A stretch of 64,000 nt of DNA from RPQJ01 sp963700045 (lineage in GTDB: Bacteria > Pseudomonadota > Gammaproteobacteria > Steroidobacterales > Steroidobacteraceae). Location: assembly GCA_963700045.1 (NCBI GenBank), contig CAVOWK010000032.1, forward strand, positions 262,305 to 326,304. The letters are read 5' to 3'. Shown in pieces: positions 1-7,685 of the stretch. The notes beneath the pieces are model-generated. The model was not told the origin of the DNA, did not search any database, and saw only the letters and a list, made by a program, of their open reading frames with translations. The position numbers were made by a program, and so were the translations under genes. Within the stretch, counting starts at the first letter, position 1; each line of letters begins with the position of its first letter.

Positions 1-1
1 C

Positions 2-673
2 GTCCGGGCCGACCTCGTCACCTACGGCAAGACGCTCGGTGGTGGCCTGCCGGTCGGCGTGGTCTGCGGTCGAGCCAACCTGATGCGCCGATTCGACGAA
101 GACAAGCCGGCCGACGTCTGCTTCGCGCGCGGCACATTCAATGCGCACCCTTACGTGATGGCATCGATGAACGAGTTCCTGGTCGCCCTCGAGGAGCAAC
201 CGGAGTTGCGAGCGCTCTACGCAGGGCTCGACGACACATGGAACCGACGCGCGGAAGTCCTTAACGCACGGCTGCGCGAAGCGCAGGTGCCGGTTCGCGT
301 GCGCAATCTCGCCACGATCTGGACGGTCTGCTACCAGCAGCCTTCGCGCTACAACTGGATGTTGCAGTTCTACCTGCGCGCCCACGGCCTGACGCTCAGC
401 TGGGTCGGCACGGGCCGGTTCATCTTCAGCCTCAATTACTCCGAGCATGATTTCGAGGAAGTGATGCAGCGCATCGTCGGAGCGGCCCGTGACATGGCGA
501 CCGACGGGTGGTGGACAACCCCGCCGGGCCTGACGAACCGCGCGATCCAGCGAAAGGTCTTGCGCGAAATGGTGCGTGCAAGAATCGGTCTGCCACCGGT
601 CAATGCGGCAGCCTCGCCGCGGACGGCCGCTCCCCTCGCAGCAGGTGCAGCGGCGCCTTGTGATAGAGCCTGA
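2..673 (+). CDS. Class-III PLP aminotransferase, C-terminal part (5' end outside window)
   Basis: The frame is open from base 2, so the gene starts upstream of the window and only about 223 codons are visible. The first codons read TYGKTLGGGLPVG, the segment with the lysine that forms the Schiff base with pyridoxal phosphate in class-III aminotransferases of the glutamate-1-semialdehyde aminomutase type. A GTFNAHP motif follows about 25 residues later, where the family contacts the cofactor phosphate. The motif differs from the SGNP form of haem-pathway aminomutases, so I do not call it hemL; the substrate is unknown. The last ~25 codons are low-complexity Ala/Pro and overlap the 3' end of the convergent gene at 600-1202. 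Confidence 0.8.
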   Translation, partial: VRADLVTYGKTLGGGLPVGVVCGRANLMRRFDEDKPADVCFARGTFNAHPYVMASMNEFLVALEEQPELRALYAGLDDTWNRRAEVLNARLREAQVPVRVRNLATIWTVCYQQPSRYNWMLQFYLRAHGLTLSWVGTGRFIFSLNYSEHDFEEVMQRIVGAARDMATDGWWTTPPGLTNRAIQRKVLREMVRARIGLPPVNAAASPRTAAPLAAGAAAPCDRA

Positions 674-1202
674 TGTCGTTGTACGGGTCGGTGACGATTT
701 TCGTGCACCAGACGAGCCCGGTCTGCAGGTCCTTGAGGAAGCACAGGTGCAGCGTGCGGAACAGCAAGCCGCCGACGCCCACGACCAGCCAGATCATGCC
801 GACGTGCTCGAAGAATCCGGCCAGGTTCGTGTGCGGCTCGAAGATGCCGAACAGCGCCGGATCCGCGACCAGCGCCAGCGGCGACAGTGCCCAGACGGCG
901 AGCAGCACGACCTTCCGGCGCAGGTTGTAGCCGACCTTGATTGCTTCCTTGTGCTCGTGGGTGGCCTGGTTCACCTCGTCGTAGCCCTTGGGTTCGAAGA
1001 AGAAATGGCCGGCCTGGCGCGAAGTCATCGCGATGAGCCAGGCCACCAGGGCGGCCGCAGCAGGACTGATGAGAAGCAGCGCATAGGCGCAGAGGAAACT
1101 GACCGCGCTTACGAAGTGCAGCGACTGGTTGACGACGCTGTGGTGGTAATAGCGATGATCGTCCCAGCGCTGTGTCTGCAGGGCTTGCCGGAAATTCGAC
1201 AT
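600..1202 (-). CDS. Mpo1/DUF962-like integral membrane protein
   Basis: A 200-residue protein with about four hydrophobic segments. Two histidine-bearing motifs recall the DUF962/Mpo1 family: HRYYHHSVVNQSLHF near residue 15 (compare H-x-N-x-x-N-x-x-x-H) and a membrane segment ending RQAGHFFFEPKGYDEVN near residue 60 (compare W-x-x-Q-F-x-G-H-x-x-F-E). Mpo1 is an iron-dependent 2-hydroxy fatty acid dioxygenase. That role here is inference from the motif pattern, with moderate certainty at best. A possible PhoB box lies about 50 bp upstream, and lipid-remodelling genes follow. Its 3' end overlaps the convergent aminotransferase gene by 74 bp. Confidence 0.6.
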   Translation of the reverse strand: MSNFRQALQTQRWDDHRYYHHSVVNQSLHFVSAVSFLCAYALLLISPAAAALVAWLIAMTSRQAGHFFFEPKGYDEVNQATHEHKEAIKVGYNLRRKVVLLAVWALSPLALVADPALFGIFEPHTNLAGFFEHVGMIWLVVGVGGLLFRTLHLCFLKDLQTGLVWCTKIVTDPYNDIRLYHKAPLHLLRGERPSAARLPH

Positions 1203-1250
1203 GGTTCAGGCCTCACGAGTGGAAGTCCCTTCCCTTTTACGTCCTCGATT

Positions 1251-1268
1251 TGACCAACGCGTGACAGT
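1251..1268 (-). promoter_or_regulatory. Possible PhoB box upstream of the DUF962-like gene
   Basis: Read on the minus strand, two half-sites, CTGTCA and TGGTCA, start 11 bp apart. The first matches the PhoB half-site fully and the second has two mismatches. The site lies about 50 bp before the start codon at 1202. About 10 bp downstream is an A-rich GTAAAA that could serve as a poor -10. It is weaker than the other Pho boxes in this window. Confidence 0.4.
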
Positions 1269-1418
1269 CGAACTGGTCGAGCGCCGCCTCTCCCGATTCG
1301 ACATAAGGATCTGCCTGTAAGCAATCCTTAATGCGCCTGCCACGGAAACGTCGCAACCGATGGCTATGGTGCGTGCAGCAGGCCGGCGCAATCCAGCCGT
1401 GCCGTGCAGGAGGCGCGC

Positions 1419-1961
1419 ATGACACCGACAGTCACGACCGGACTCTGGCACCGCTTCGATCATGCAGAACACGCACTCTGCCTGCGAGTGAATCGAGGCT
1501 GCCAACACGTCCCGACGCGCCGGCTGTTCGTGACCGTCAGCCGGCTCGGCGACGGCATCGTCTGGTACGTGCTGATGCTGGCTTTCGCGCTGAGCGGTCC
1601 GCAGGGTGCCTTGGTAGCCGCCCAGATGGCGGCCGCTGGACTCGCCGGCACGGCGTTGTACCGGCAACTGAAACATCGACTGGTGCGGGAGCGTCCCTTC
1701 ATCTCGTACGCGAGTATCCAGTCGGGCACAGCCCCGCTGGATCGGTACAGCTTCCCGTCCGGCCACACCCTGCATGCCGTCAGCTTCACGCTGATCGCAA
1801 CGACTCACGCGCCGGAACTCGCTCCGCTGCTCGTCCCGTTCGCCCTGCTGGTGGCTACGTCGCGCGTGGTGCTGGGGCTCCACTACCCAACCGACGTTCT
1901 CGCCGGGGCGGCGATCGGCGCGGCGTTCGCTCGCGCCGTAATGTCGCTCTGGCCAGCCTGA
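1419..1961 (+). CDS. PAP2-superfamily membrane phosphatase
   Basis: A 180-residue membrane protein carrying all three PAP2 motifs: K85-x6-RP (KHRLVRERP), PSGH at 113-116 with the catalytic histidine, and SR-x5-H-x3-D at 148-159 (SRVVLGLHYPTD). Such enzymes remove phosphate from lipid phosphates such as phosphatidate or undecaprenyl pyrophosphate at the membrane. The ATG at 1419 is chosen because AGGAGG sits 5 bp upstream (1408-1413); an in-frame GTG at 1404 lacks this. In this setting it may recover phosphate from lipids, but substrate and regulation are inference. Confidence 0.88.
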   Translation: MTPTVTTGLWHRFDHAEHALCLRVNRGCQHVPTRRLFVTVSRLGDGIVWYVLMLAFALSGPQGALVAAQMAAAGLAGTALYRQLKHRLVRERPFISYASIQSGTAPLDRYSFPSGHTLHAVSFTLIATTHAPELAPLLVPFALLVATSRVVLGLHYPTDVLAGAAIGAAFARAVMSLWPA

Positions 1962-2014
1962 ACGCCGTCTCAGCGCCTGCTCTTGTCCGCCTGGAAAATC
2001 GTCACGGCAAGGCC

Positions 2015-3058
2015 CTAGACCGACAGCCCGTCCTGGATCGCCCGGTGGAGTTCCACGCCGGATGGCTGCACCAAGGCGTTGACGAATTGTCGAGTGCACG
2101 CTTCCCACGAATAGCGCAACGCGTGCTCGCGACAATCGACCGGATCGAGGTCGAGCGCGTCCATTGCAGCCGTCTCCAGGTCGTCGTGGCTCAGCACGCC
2201 GGTCACACCGTCGACGACAACGTCAATCGGTCCCGTGACTGGATAAGCCGCCACCGGCAACCCGCAGGCCATTGCCTCCAGCATGACGAGCCCGAACGTA
2301 TCCGTGCGACTCGGGAAGACGAACACATCGCAGGCGGAGACGTGCCGGACCAGATCCTCGCCATGCCGATAGCCGACGAACCTCGCTGCGGGAAACTGCA
2401 CTTCAAGCGTTGCGCGCGCCGGCCCGTCACCGACCACGAGTTTGGTGCCCGGCAGGTCGAGAGTCAGGAAGTCCTCGATCCCTTTCTCCACCGCGACACG
2501 CCCCACGTACAACCAGATCGGTCGCGGCAGCTCGAGAAACTTCTTGCAGAGCGGCCGGAACAATTCGCTGTCGACGCCGCGACTCCACCGTGTGATGTTG
2601 CGAAGGCCCCTGGCTTCGAGCCGACGCTGCATCGACGGTGTCGCGACCATCGTGCGTGTGGCGGCGCCATGAAACCACCGCATGAAGGCGTAGCTCACGG
2701 AGAGCGGCACCGGTGCACGGGCGCGGATGTATTCTGGAAACTGCGTGTGATAGGCGGACGTAAACGGGTGCCCGCTGCGAAGGCACCAGTTGCGGGCCGC
2801 CAGGCCCAGGGGACCCTCCGTCGCGACGTGCACCGCGGCGGGTTGCAGTTCCCGCAACTTTCGACCCACGGCCCGCCCCGCGAAGAGGGCCAGCCGGATT
2901 TCCGGGTACGTCGGGCAAGGCCTGGTGCGGAAATCATCGGGAGCGATGACATGCACGTCGATTCCTTCGGCTCGCAAGCGTTCGACCGTTGTCGACAGTG
3001 TCCTCACTACTCCGTTGGTTTGTGGCAGCCACGCGTCGGTGACGATCACGACCCTCAT
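2015..3058 (-). CDS. GT4 glycosyltransferase, Agt-type (diacylglycerol glycosylation likely)
   Basis: A 347-residue GT-B fold glycosyltransferase of family 4. The N-terminus MRVVIVTDAWLPQTNGVV and the late TFGLVMLEAMACGLPV segment are typical of the mannosyl/glucosyl-lipid synthase branch. The start at 3058 overlaps the stop of the upstream PlcP-like gene by 4 bp (ATGA), so the two are translationally coupled. PlcP-Agt pairs in marine and soil proteobacteria replace phospholipids by glycolipids during phosphate starvation: PlcP frees diacylglycerol and Agt adds a sugar. The pairing and the Pho box upstream of plcP support this role. The sugar donor cannot be read from the sequence. Confidence 0.82.
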   Translation of the reverse strand: MRVVIVTDAWLPQTNGVVRTLSTTVERLRAEGIDVHVIAPDDFRTRPCPTYPEIRLALFAGRAVGRKLRELQPAAVHVATEGPLGLAARNWCLRSGHPFTSAYHTQFPEYIRARAPVPLSVSYAFMRWFHGAATRTMVATPSMQRRLEARGLRNITRWSRGVDSELFRPLCKKFLELPRPIWLYVGRVAVEKGIEDFLTLDLPGTKLVVGDGPARATLEVQFPAARFVGYRHGEDLVRHVSACDVFVFPSRTDTFGLVMLEAMACGLPVAAYPVTGPIDVVVDGVTGVLSHDDLETAAMDALDLDPVDCREHALRYSWEACTRQFVNALVQPSGVELHRAIQDGLSV

Positions 3059-3888
3059 GCAGCTGCCCGGTCCGGAACAGCAGGCCGGTCGAGGAAGGGA
3101 ACCTCCTGCCCGCCCAGCAGCACGGACTGCGTCTCGGTCCACCGCAGCAGGCTCAGCCTGCCGCTGAAATCCTCCACCAGGGCCGTGCAGCTTTCCACCC
3201 AGTCGCCGTCGTTGCAGTACAGGATGCCGTCGATCTCGCTGATCTCGGCACGGTGAATGTGCCCGCAAATCACTCCTTGCAGGTCGCGCCGTCTCGCCTC
3301 CTCGGCCAGCGCGCGCTCGAAGCCCGCGATGTACTTCACCGCGTTCTTGACCTTGTGCTTGAGGAACGCCGCGAGCGACCAGTACGGGTAGCCAAGTCGG
3401 CGGCGAATCCGGTTCAGGTATCGATTGGCGGTGAGTGCGGCAGCGTATGCGTGGCTGCCGATCGATTCGAGCAGCGGGCTGGCCCGGACGATGCTGTCGA
3501 ACTCATCGCCGTGCAGCACCAGGAAGCGGCGTCCATCGGCAGTCTCGTGCACGGCCTCGCGGCGGAACTCCACGTTGCCCATCACCAGCCCGTCGTGATC
3601 GCGGAGAATGCGGTCGTGATTGCCGGGGACGTAGACGACGCGGGTGCCGTGCTTGGCCTTGCCGAGGATCGTGCGGATGACGTCGTTATGTGCCTGCGGC
3701 CAGTAGAACGACCGGGTCATCGACCACATGTCGATGATGTCGCCGACCAGGTAGACGGTGTCGCACTCGACGCTGCGGAGAAAGTCCAGCAGGTACTTCG
3801 CCTGGCAACCCTTGAATCCAAGATGTACGTCGGAGATGAAGACACTGCGGGTTCGCAACGTCGTGCGCTGCACTGGCCCCTGGTTCAT
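3055..3888 (-). CDS. plcP: PlcP-type metallophosphoesterase (phospholipase C for lipid remodelling)
   Basis: A 277-residue calcineurin-like phosphoesterase (COG2908). Metal-site motifs are D20-x-H22, GD49-50, GNHD 89-92, HGDEFD and GHIH. The GNHD form and the segment WPQAHND match the PlcP branch rather than lipid A LpxH, which has GNRD and is shorter. PlcP enzymes cleave the phosphate headgroup from phospholipids under phosphate limitation. It is the first gene of a two-gene operon with the GT4 gene (4-bp overlap) and has a Pho box 48-65 bp upstream. Automatic pipelines often label this family UDP-2,3-diacylglucosamine diphosphatase; context argues against that. Confidence 0.82.
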   Translation of the reverse strand: MNQGPVQRTTLRTRSVFISDVHLGFKGCQAKYLLDFLRSVECDTVYLVGDIIDMWSMTRSFYWPQAHNDVIRTILGKAKHGTRVVYVPGNHDRILRDHDGLVMGNVEFRREAVHETADGRRFLVLHGDEFDSIVRASPLLESIGSHAYAAALTANRYLNRIRRRLGYPYWSLAAFLKHKVKNAVKYIAGFERALAEEARRRDLQGVICGHIHRAEISEIDGILYCNDGDWVESCTALVEDFSGRLSLLRWTETQSVLLGGQEVPFLDRPAVPDRAAA

Positions 3889-3935
3889 CGCGTGCGAATC
3901 TCTGGCCTCGTTCCATCAAGAATGAGGCTCGTGCA

Positions 3936-3953
3936 TGAACAGGCCGTGAACAG
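3936..3953 (-). promoter_or_regulatory. PhoB box upstream of plcP-agt
   Basis: On the minus strand the site reads CTGTTCA, 4 bp, CTGTTCA: two identical 7-mers with an exact 11-bp period, close to the consensus CTGTCAT. It lies 48-65 bp upstream of the plcP start codon at 3888. A clear -10 is not visible. Confidence 0.65.
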
Positions 3954-4001
3954 ACAGAGAATGTTTTGTGACGGGGGCGGCTCGGGTGCCCGCCAGGCCC
4001 G

Positions 4002-4688
4002 CTATCGGGTCAGCCCTTCCCGTCGCAGCTTGTCGGCAATCGCAGCGGCAAAGTCGTGCAGAGCAGCATCTGTCGACTCGAGCTTGGTCGCCTTCGTCTC
4101 CAGCGTATAAATCAGGGCCTTGTCCCGCGTCTGGTAAAACCTCGACGAGACCCGGGCTTCGCCCTGGGCAATCGTGAACGCGGGGGCCGTGGCAAACTCG
4201 CCATAGATGACCGGCACGCCATACACGCCGTAATACCCGGTCGCGAATCCCGCATCCGTCGCCTTGTAGGATGCGTTGCCGCGCGTGTCCCTGCTGCCGC
4301 CTTCCTTCGCTTCGAATTCCCTGGCAACGAGACTGGTCGCCAATACGGCATCGGCCTGGGTGGCGGTGATCGCCTGCTCGATGCTTTCGAGGGTCAGCGG
4401 GACCTTGTCCTTGACCGCGTCGCAGCTCGTGACTGCCTGGACTGACTCGCTCGTCAGCTGCGATGCCATGAAGAACTCGAACGCGCAGCGCTGATTGACG
4501 TTCGGGCTGACGCCGACGACCAGCACCCGGGAGAATGACTGCTTGCGCGGCGCGCCTTCCTGCCAGGCGCCCTTGACCGTGGTCTTCGCCTGGGCGAACC
4601 CGGCGAACAACGCGGCCCCCAGCACGCAGAGCATCGTCCCGACGGCCATGCTCCGGACAGATCGGCCAATGGAGGTCCTGTTAGGCAC
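4002..4688 (-). CDS. Secreted protein of unknown function
   Basis: A 228-residue protein with a clear signal peptide (basic start, hydrophobic core near 14-33, cleavage after AQA near 35). The mature part begins with a beta-strand pattern SFSRVLVVGVSP and contains a lone cysteine pair (RCAFEF, TSCDAV), then a Gly/Tyr-rich stretch (TGYYGVYGVPVIYGEF). The layout recalls small periplasmic proteins that assemble with outer-membrane lipoproteins, but I do not recognise a family. It lies behind the three-gene phoA block on the same strand, so it may be co-expressed with it. Confidence 0.7.
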   Translation of the reverse strand: MPNRTSIGRSVRSMAVGTMLCVLGAALFAGFAQAKTTVKGAWQEGAPRKQSFSRVLVVGVSPNVNQRCAFEFFMASQLTSESVQAVTSCDAVKDKVPLTLESIEQAITATQADAVLATSLVAREFEAKEGGSRDTRGNASYKATDAGFATGYYGVYGVPVIYGEFATAPAFTIAQGEARVSSRFYQTRDKALIYTLETKATKLESTDAALHDFAAAIADKLRREGLTR

Positions 4689-4781
4689 TGCGTTTTCCTG
4701 GTTGGGTGACGGATCGAAGGACGTTGCGCCGCACTCGCGCCGGCTTGGCCCCGATTGCAGTCTACCGCGACCAGCGACGGG

Positions 4782-5135
4782 TCAGTTGCTGGCCTGCTCA
4801 GCGGCCAACGCCTCCTGCAGGGCGTTGGACTCCTCGCGAACTTCCGGATCCGGCTCGCTTGCCAGTTGCTCAATCGTATCTATCGGCCGCTCGGCTTCTC
4901 GGCCGTTGGCCCGGTTGATCGTCGACGCGGATTCCCCCGCCGTTGCGTCAGCCGCTGGTGTCACCGCCAGGGTGCGCGACTGACCCGCGGCTGCATAGGC
5001 GCTGGCGCCCATCCCTCCCTTGGTGGAACGATCGAACGCACCGACCTGCCAGAGGCCCAGGCCTGCGCCGACCACGACCGAGGCCGCGATCAGCCAGATC
5101 TGAGAACGCCGCGCAGTTTCAGTGCGCATGTCCAT
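4782..5135 (-). CDS. Small single-pass membrane protein, unknown
   Basis: A 117-residue protein with one N-terminal hydrophobic segment (about 13-32) and a charged Ala/Glu-rich tail, consistent with an inner-membrane anchor and a periplasmic or cytosolic tail. No known domain is visible. Its start overlaps the end of the upstream lipoprotein gene by 17 bp, which indicates translational coupling in the phoA-lipoprotein-small protein operon. Confidence 0.65.
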   Translation of the reverse strand: MDMRTETARRSQIWLIAASVVVGAGLGLWQVGAFDRSTKGGMGASAYAAAGQSRTLAVTPAADATAGESASTINRANGREAERPIDTIEQLASEPDPEVREESNALQEALAAEQASN

Positions 5136-5832
5136 GCAGGTGTCCCCCGCCTTGCTCCGCCTGAACCCGCATCACGAACGGATCTCGCTCGTGATCGCCC
5201 AGGTCGGCGTAGTCGATTATGTCGTAATCAGCGGAGGCCATGGGTTGCCAGGGCGACCTGCCGAACTCGAAGGAGCGCAGCAGCTCGACGGTCTCCACCT
5301 GGCGATCGGCGCTGCGCCGTTCGATGCGGGTCGGCAACATCTGGTCGGTGCGGACGGTGATGTCCCACGCAACCTCCCCGATCGCGCCCGTGTACCGACG
5401 GTACGGGTAGCCATCGCGCCAACCGCTCTCACGCTCGCGCAGCGTTTCGACCAGGCGTGGATCCAGCAGCGTCGCCAGCGCGGCCCAGTCGGGGGAAGCG
5501 TTCAGAATCTGCAGGTCTTCGCTGCGGTATTCGATGCCACGCCGGTCGGCGTGGTACAGGCGCGTGTGGAACAGGGTCCTGTCGTCCCGCACCCAGACAT
5601 CCCCGGATTGCGCCGCAGGGTTCTCGCGTTCGATCCGATCGTGCGAGCGCCAGAAGCGCCACTGCGCCGACGATTTGCTGCCCTGCGCGGACTCGACGAT
5701 CGTGCGGAACTCGGCCGCGACCGGCGGCGGCGATTGCGCCAGGTCGAGCTGCGGCACGGGCGGCCGGGCGCCGCAGGCGGCCAGCGCCAGCGTCAACCAG
5801 GGCACGACGAAATTGCGTAGCGATGAATTCAT
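5119..5832 (-). CDS. Lipoprotein with His-rich C-terminus, phoA operon
   Basis: A 237-residue predicted lipoprotein: the signal sequence ends in a lipobox (LALAAC, Cys about 20). The middle contains RDDRTLFHTRLYHADRRGIEY and a Trp-rich beta pattern, with no family recognised. The last residues, GGGHLHGHAH, could bind a metal such as zinc, which alkaline phosphatase needs. It starts 72 bp after phoA ends and overlaps the next gene by 17 bp, so the three genes form one operon. A role in helping PhoA is inference. Confidence 0.72.
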   Translation of the reverse strand: MNSSLRNFVVPWLTLALAACGARPPVPQLDLAQSPPPVAAEFRTIVESAQGSKSSAQWRFWRSHDRIERENPAAQSGDVWVRDDRTLFHTRLYHADRRGIEYRSEDLQILNASPDWAALATLLDPRLVETLRERESGWRDGYPYRRYTGAIGEVAWDITVRTDQMLPTRIERRSADRQVETVELLRSFEFGRSPWQPMASADYDIIDYADLGDHERDPFVMRVQAEQGGGHLHGHAH

Positions 5833-5904
5833 GATGTCGTCCTATGCGAGGACGGGAGAGGCCTGCTGCCCCTCCCGTCCGCATGTTTCAAGCCTGGTCG
5901 AAGG

Positions 5905-7530
5905 TCACAGGCCCAGGGCGTTGGCCATCACGTGGTAGATGGCGTTCTGCTCCAGCGTGCCGCGGACCAGGTACGAGCGGGGTCCGTTGGCGTAGATCGC
6001 GACCTCCTCGCCGGCATGCGTCTCGGCGCCCAAGGTCGGGATCGCCGACTCCTGCAGGTAGTTCGGGTTCGTCGTGTCGACATTGGTCAGGTCAGGCCGT
6101 TCGCCGGCGAATGGAATTTCCGCCGTGTAGGTTTCCGTTGCCGGGTTGAATTCACGACGCGCGCCCTTGCCAGTCCAGCCGCCCGGGCCGTTCAGGTAGC
6201 CGAGCGTGGTGTACGGCAGGCCGAGCGAGTCTGTCGCCACGGGCGAAACGCCGAGCAGGCCGAGACCTGTGTCCGCCTTGCCCAGGATCGGATTGCCCCG
6301 GGACGGGTATCCCGCGATCGACATCGTGTGGCTGTGATCCGCCGTGACGATGATCAAGGTGTCCTCGTCGTCGGTCATTTCCCGGGCAACCTTCACGGCC
6401 TCGGCCAAGGCGATGGTGTCGGTCAGCGCGCGATAGGCGTTGCCGGCATGGTGAGCGTGGTCGATGCGGCCGCCCTCGACCATCAGATAGAAGCCCTTGG
6501 GATTCTTCTGCAGCATCTCGATCGCCTTGCGGGTCATCTCGGCCACCGAGGGCTCACCTGCGGCGTCGTTGGCGCGATCGGCTTCGTACTTCACATGCGA
6601 GGGCTCGAACAGGCCAAGCAGGCGCTTGGTGCGCCTGGGATCGACGGCGTCGAATTGCGCCTTGTTCCAGACATAGGCCGCGCCTGGCTTGGCCGCCCAC
6701 TCAGCCGTCAGGTCACGACCGTCCGTGCGGCGCCCCACGCGGGTCGGGTACTCGGGATCGGCCTTCGTGTTCGGCTCGAAGTACGGGCGACCCCCACCGA
6801 GCGCGACTTCCAGGCCGTTGCCGACCTTGAAGTCAACCAGCTGCGCTGCGATGTCCTTGACCTTCGTGCAACCCGCCGGCAGCACATTGGCGCCAAGGTC
6901 GCTGTCGATAGTGTTGTTCGCTTCCCAGTCGCGGTTGCTGATGTGGGCATAGTTGACCGCGGGCGTCGCATGCGTGATGCGGGCGGTCGACACCACGCCC
7001 GTGGACATCCCGCGTTCCTCGGCACGCTCCATGATCGTCCTGACGCTCTTTGCGCGCGTGGCTTCGGCGCAGAACTCCTTGCGGGTAATGCTCTGGTCGA
7101 CGGAGATGGCCCCATCGTTGGTCTTGATGCCGGCGACCATGGCCGTCGCGGTCGGCGCCGAATCCGATGTCTGCTGGTTCGCACTCGCCGTGACCGACAA
7201 GGCCAGGTCGCTGAACTGCTCGAAACTGAGCCGGTTCCACTCGCCGTCGACGCCGCGCTGCTGCCCGTCGAGGATGCGAGCGGCGGTGACGGTGGACACG
7301 CCCATCCCGTCACCGACGAAGAGAATGACGTTCTTCGCGCGGCGTGTGTTCAGTTCGCGGTTGACCAGCCTGTTCGCCTCGACGGCGGACCTGCCGGCGC
7401 GGAACCATTCGGCGCCCGAGGTGGGTACGGGCGCAGCGGAAGCATTGTCGGCGAGTGCGGGGGCGGCAGCTCCGCCCAGCACGCTCAGGCTGGCGGCGAC
7501 GACGAACGAGATGCAGGATTTCGACTTCAT
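5905..7530 (-). CDS. phoA: Alkaline phosphatase
   Basis: A 541-residue periplasmic phosphomonoesterase that frees inorganic phosphate from organic phosphates. A signal peptide ends near ALA (residues 25-28). Metal and catalytic motifs are present: VGDGMG near 70, TSDSAPTATA with the nucleophilic serine in the D-S-A triplet, EGGRIDHAHHAGN, and TADHSHT near the end. It is longer than E. coli PhoA (about 470 residues) but follows the same motif order. It leads an operon with a lipoprotein and a small membrane protein. Pho regulation is expected, yet I found no convincing Pho box in the 155 bp upstream. Confidence 0.95.
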   Translation of the reverse strand: MKSKSCISFVVAASLSVLGGAAAPALADNASAAPVPTSGAEWFRAGRSAVEANRLVNRELNTRRAKNVILFVGDGMGVSTVTAARILDGQQRGVDGEWNRLSFEQFSDLALSVTASANQQTSDSAPTATAMVAGIKTNDGAISVDQSITRKEFCAEATRAKSVRTIMERAEERGMSTGVVSTARITHATPAVNYAHISNRDWEANNTIDSDLGANVLPAGCTKVKDIAAQLVDFKVGNGLEVALGGGRPYFEPNTKADPEYPTRVGRRTDGRDLTAEWAAKPGAAYVWNKAQFDAVDPRRTKRLLGLFEPSHVKYEADRANDAAGEPSVAEMTRKAIEMLQKNPKGFYLMVEGGRIDHAHHAGNAYRALTDTIALAEAVKVAREMTDDEDTLIIVTADHSHTMSIAGYPSRGNPILGKADTGLGLLGVSPVATDSLGLPYTTLGYLNGPGGWTGKGARREFNPATETYTAEIPFAGERPDLTNVDTTNPNYLQESAIPTLGAETHAGEEVAIYANGPRSYLVRGTLEQNAIYHVMANALGL

Positions 7531-7685
7531 GTTCGGGAGTCCTTTGCCATCGGCAGTTGAGGAAGTCTGTCGAGGACCCGAACACTAGAGGCCAGTTGCT
7601 ACAGAGGCATTGCGCTCATATTGAGGTTTCCTTGCAGCCCGACGATGGGTGCTGGCAGCTCGCCCGAGCCTGGACCGGATCGAGA

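Noticed and set aside
3055..3888. Annotation of the metallophosphoesterase as lipid A LpxH
   Set aside because: GNHD replaces the LpxH GNRD, the protein is longer, and it is coupled to a glycosyltransferase behind a Pho box.
7531..7685. Possible Pho box upstream of phoA
   Set aside because: Best candidate (CTGTAG with GCGCAA 11 bp away on the minus strand) matches too few positions. Regulation is expected but not shown by sequence.
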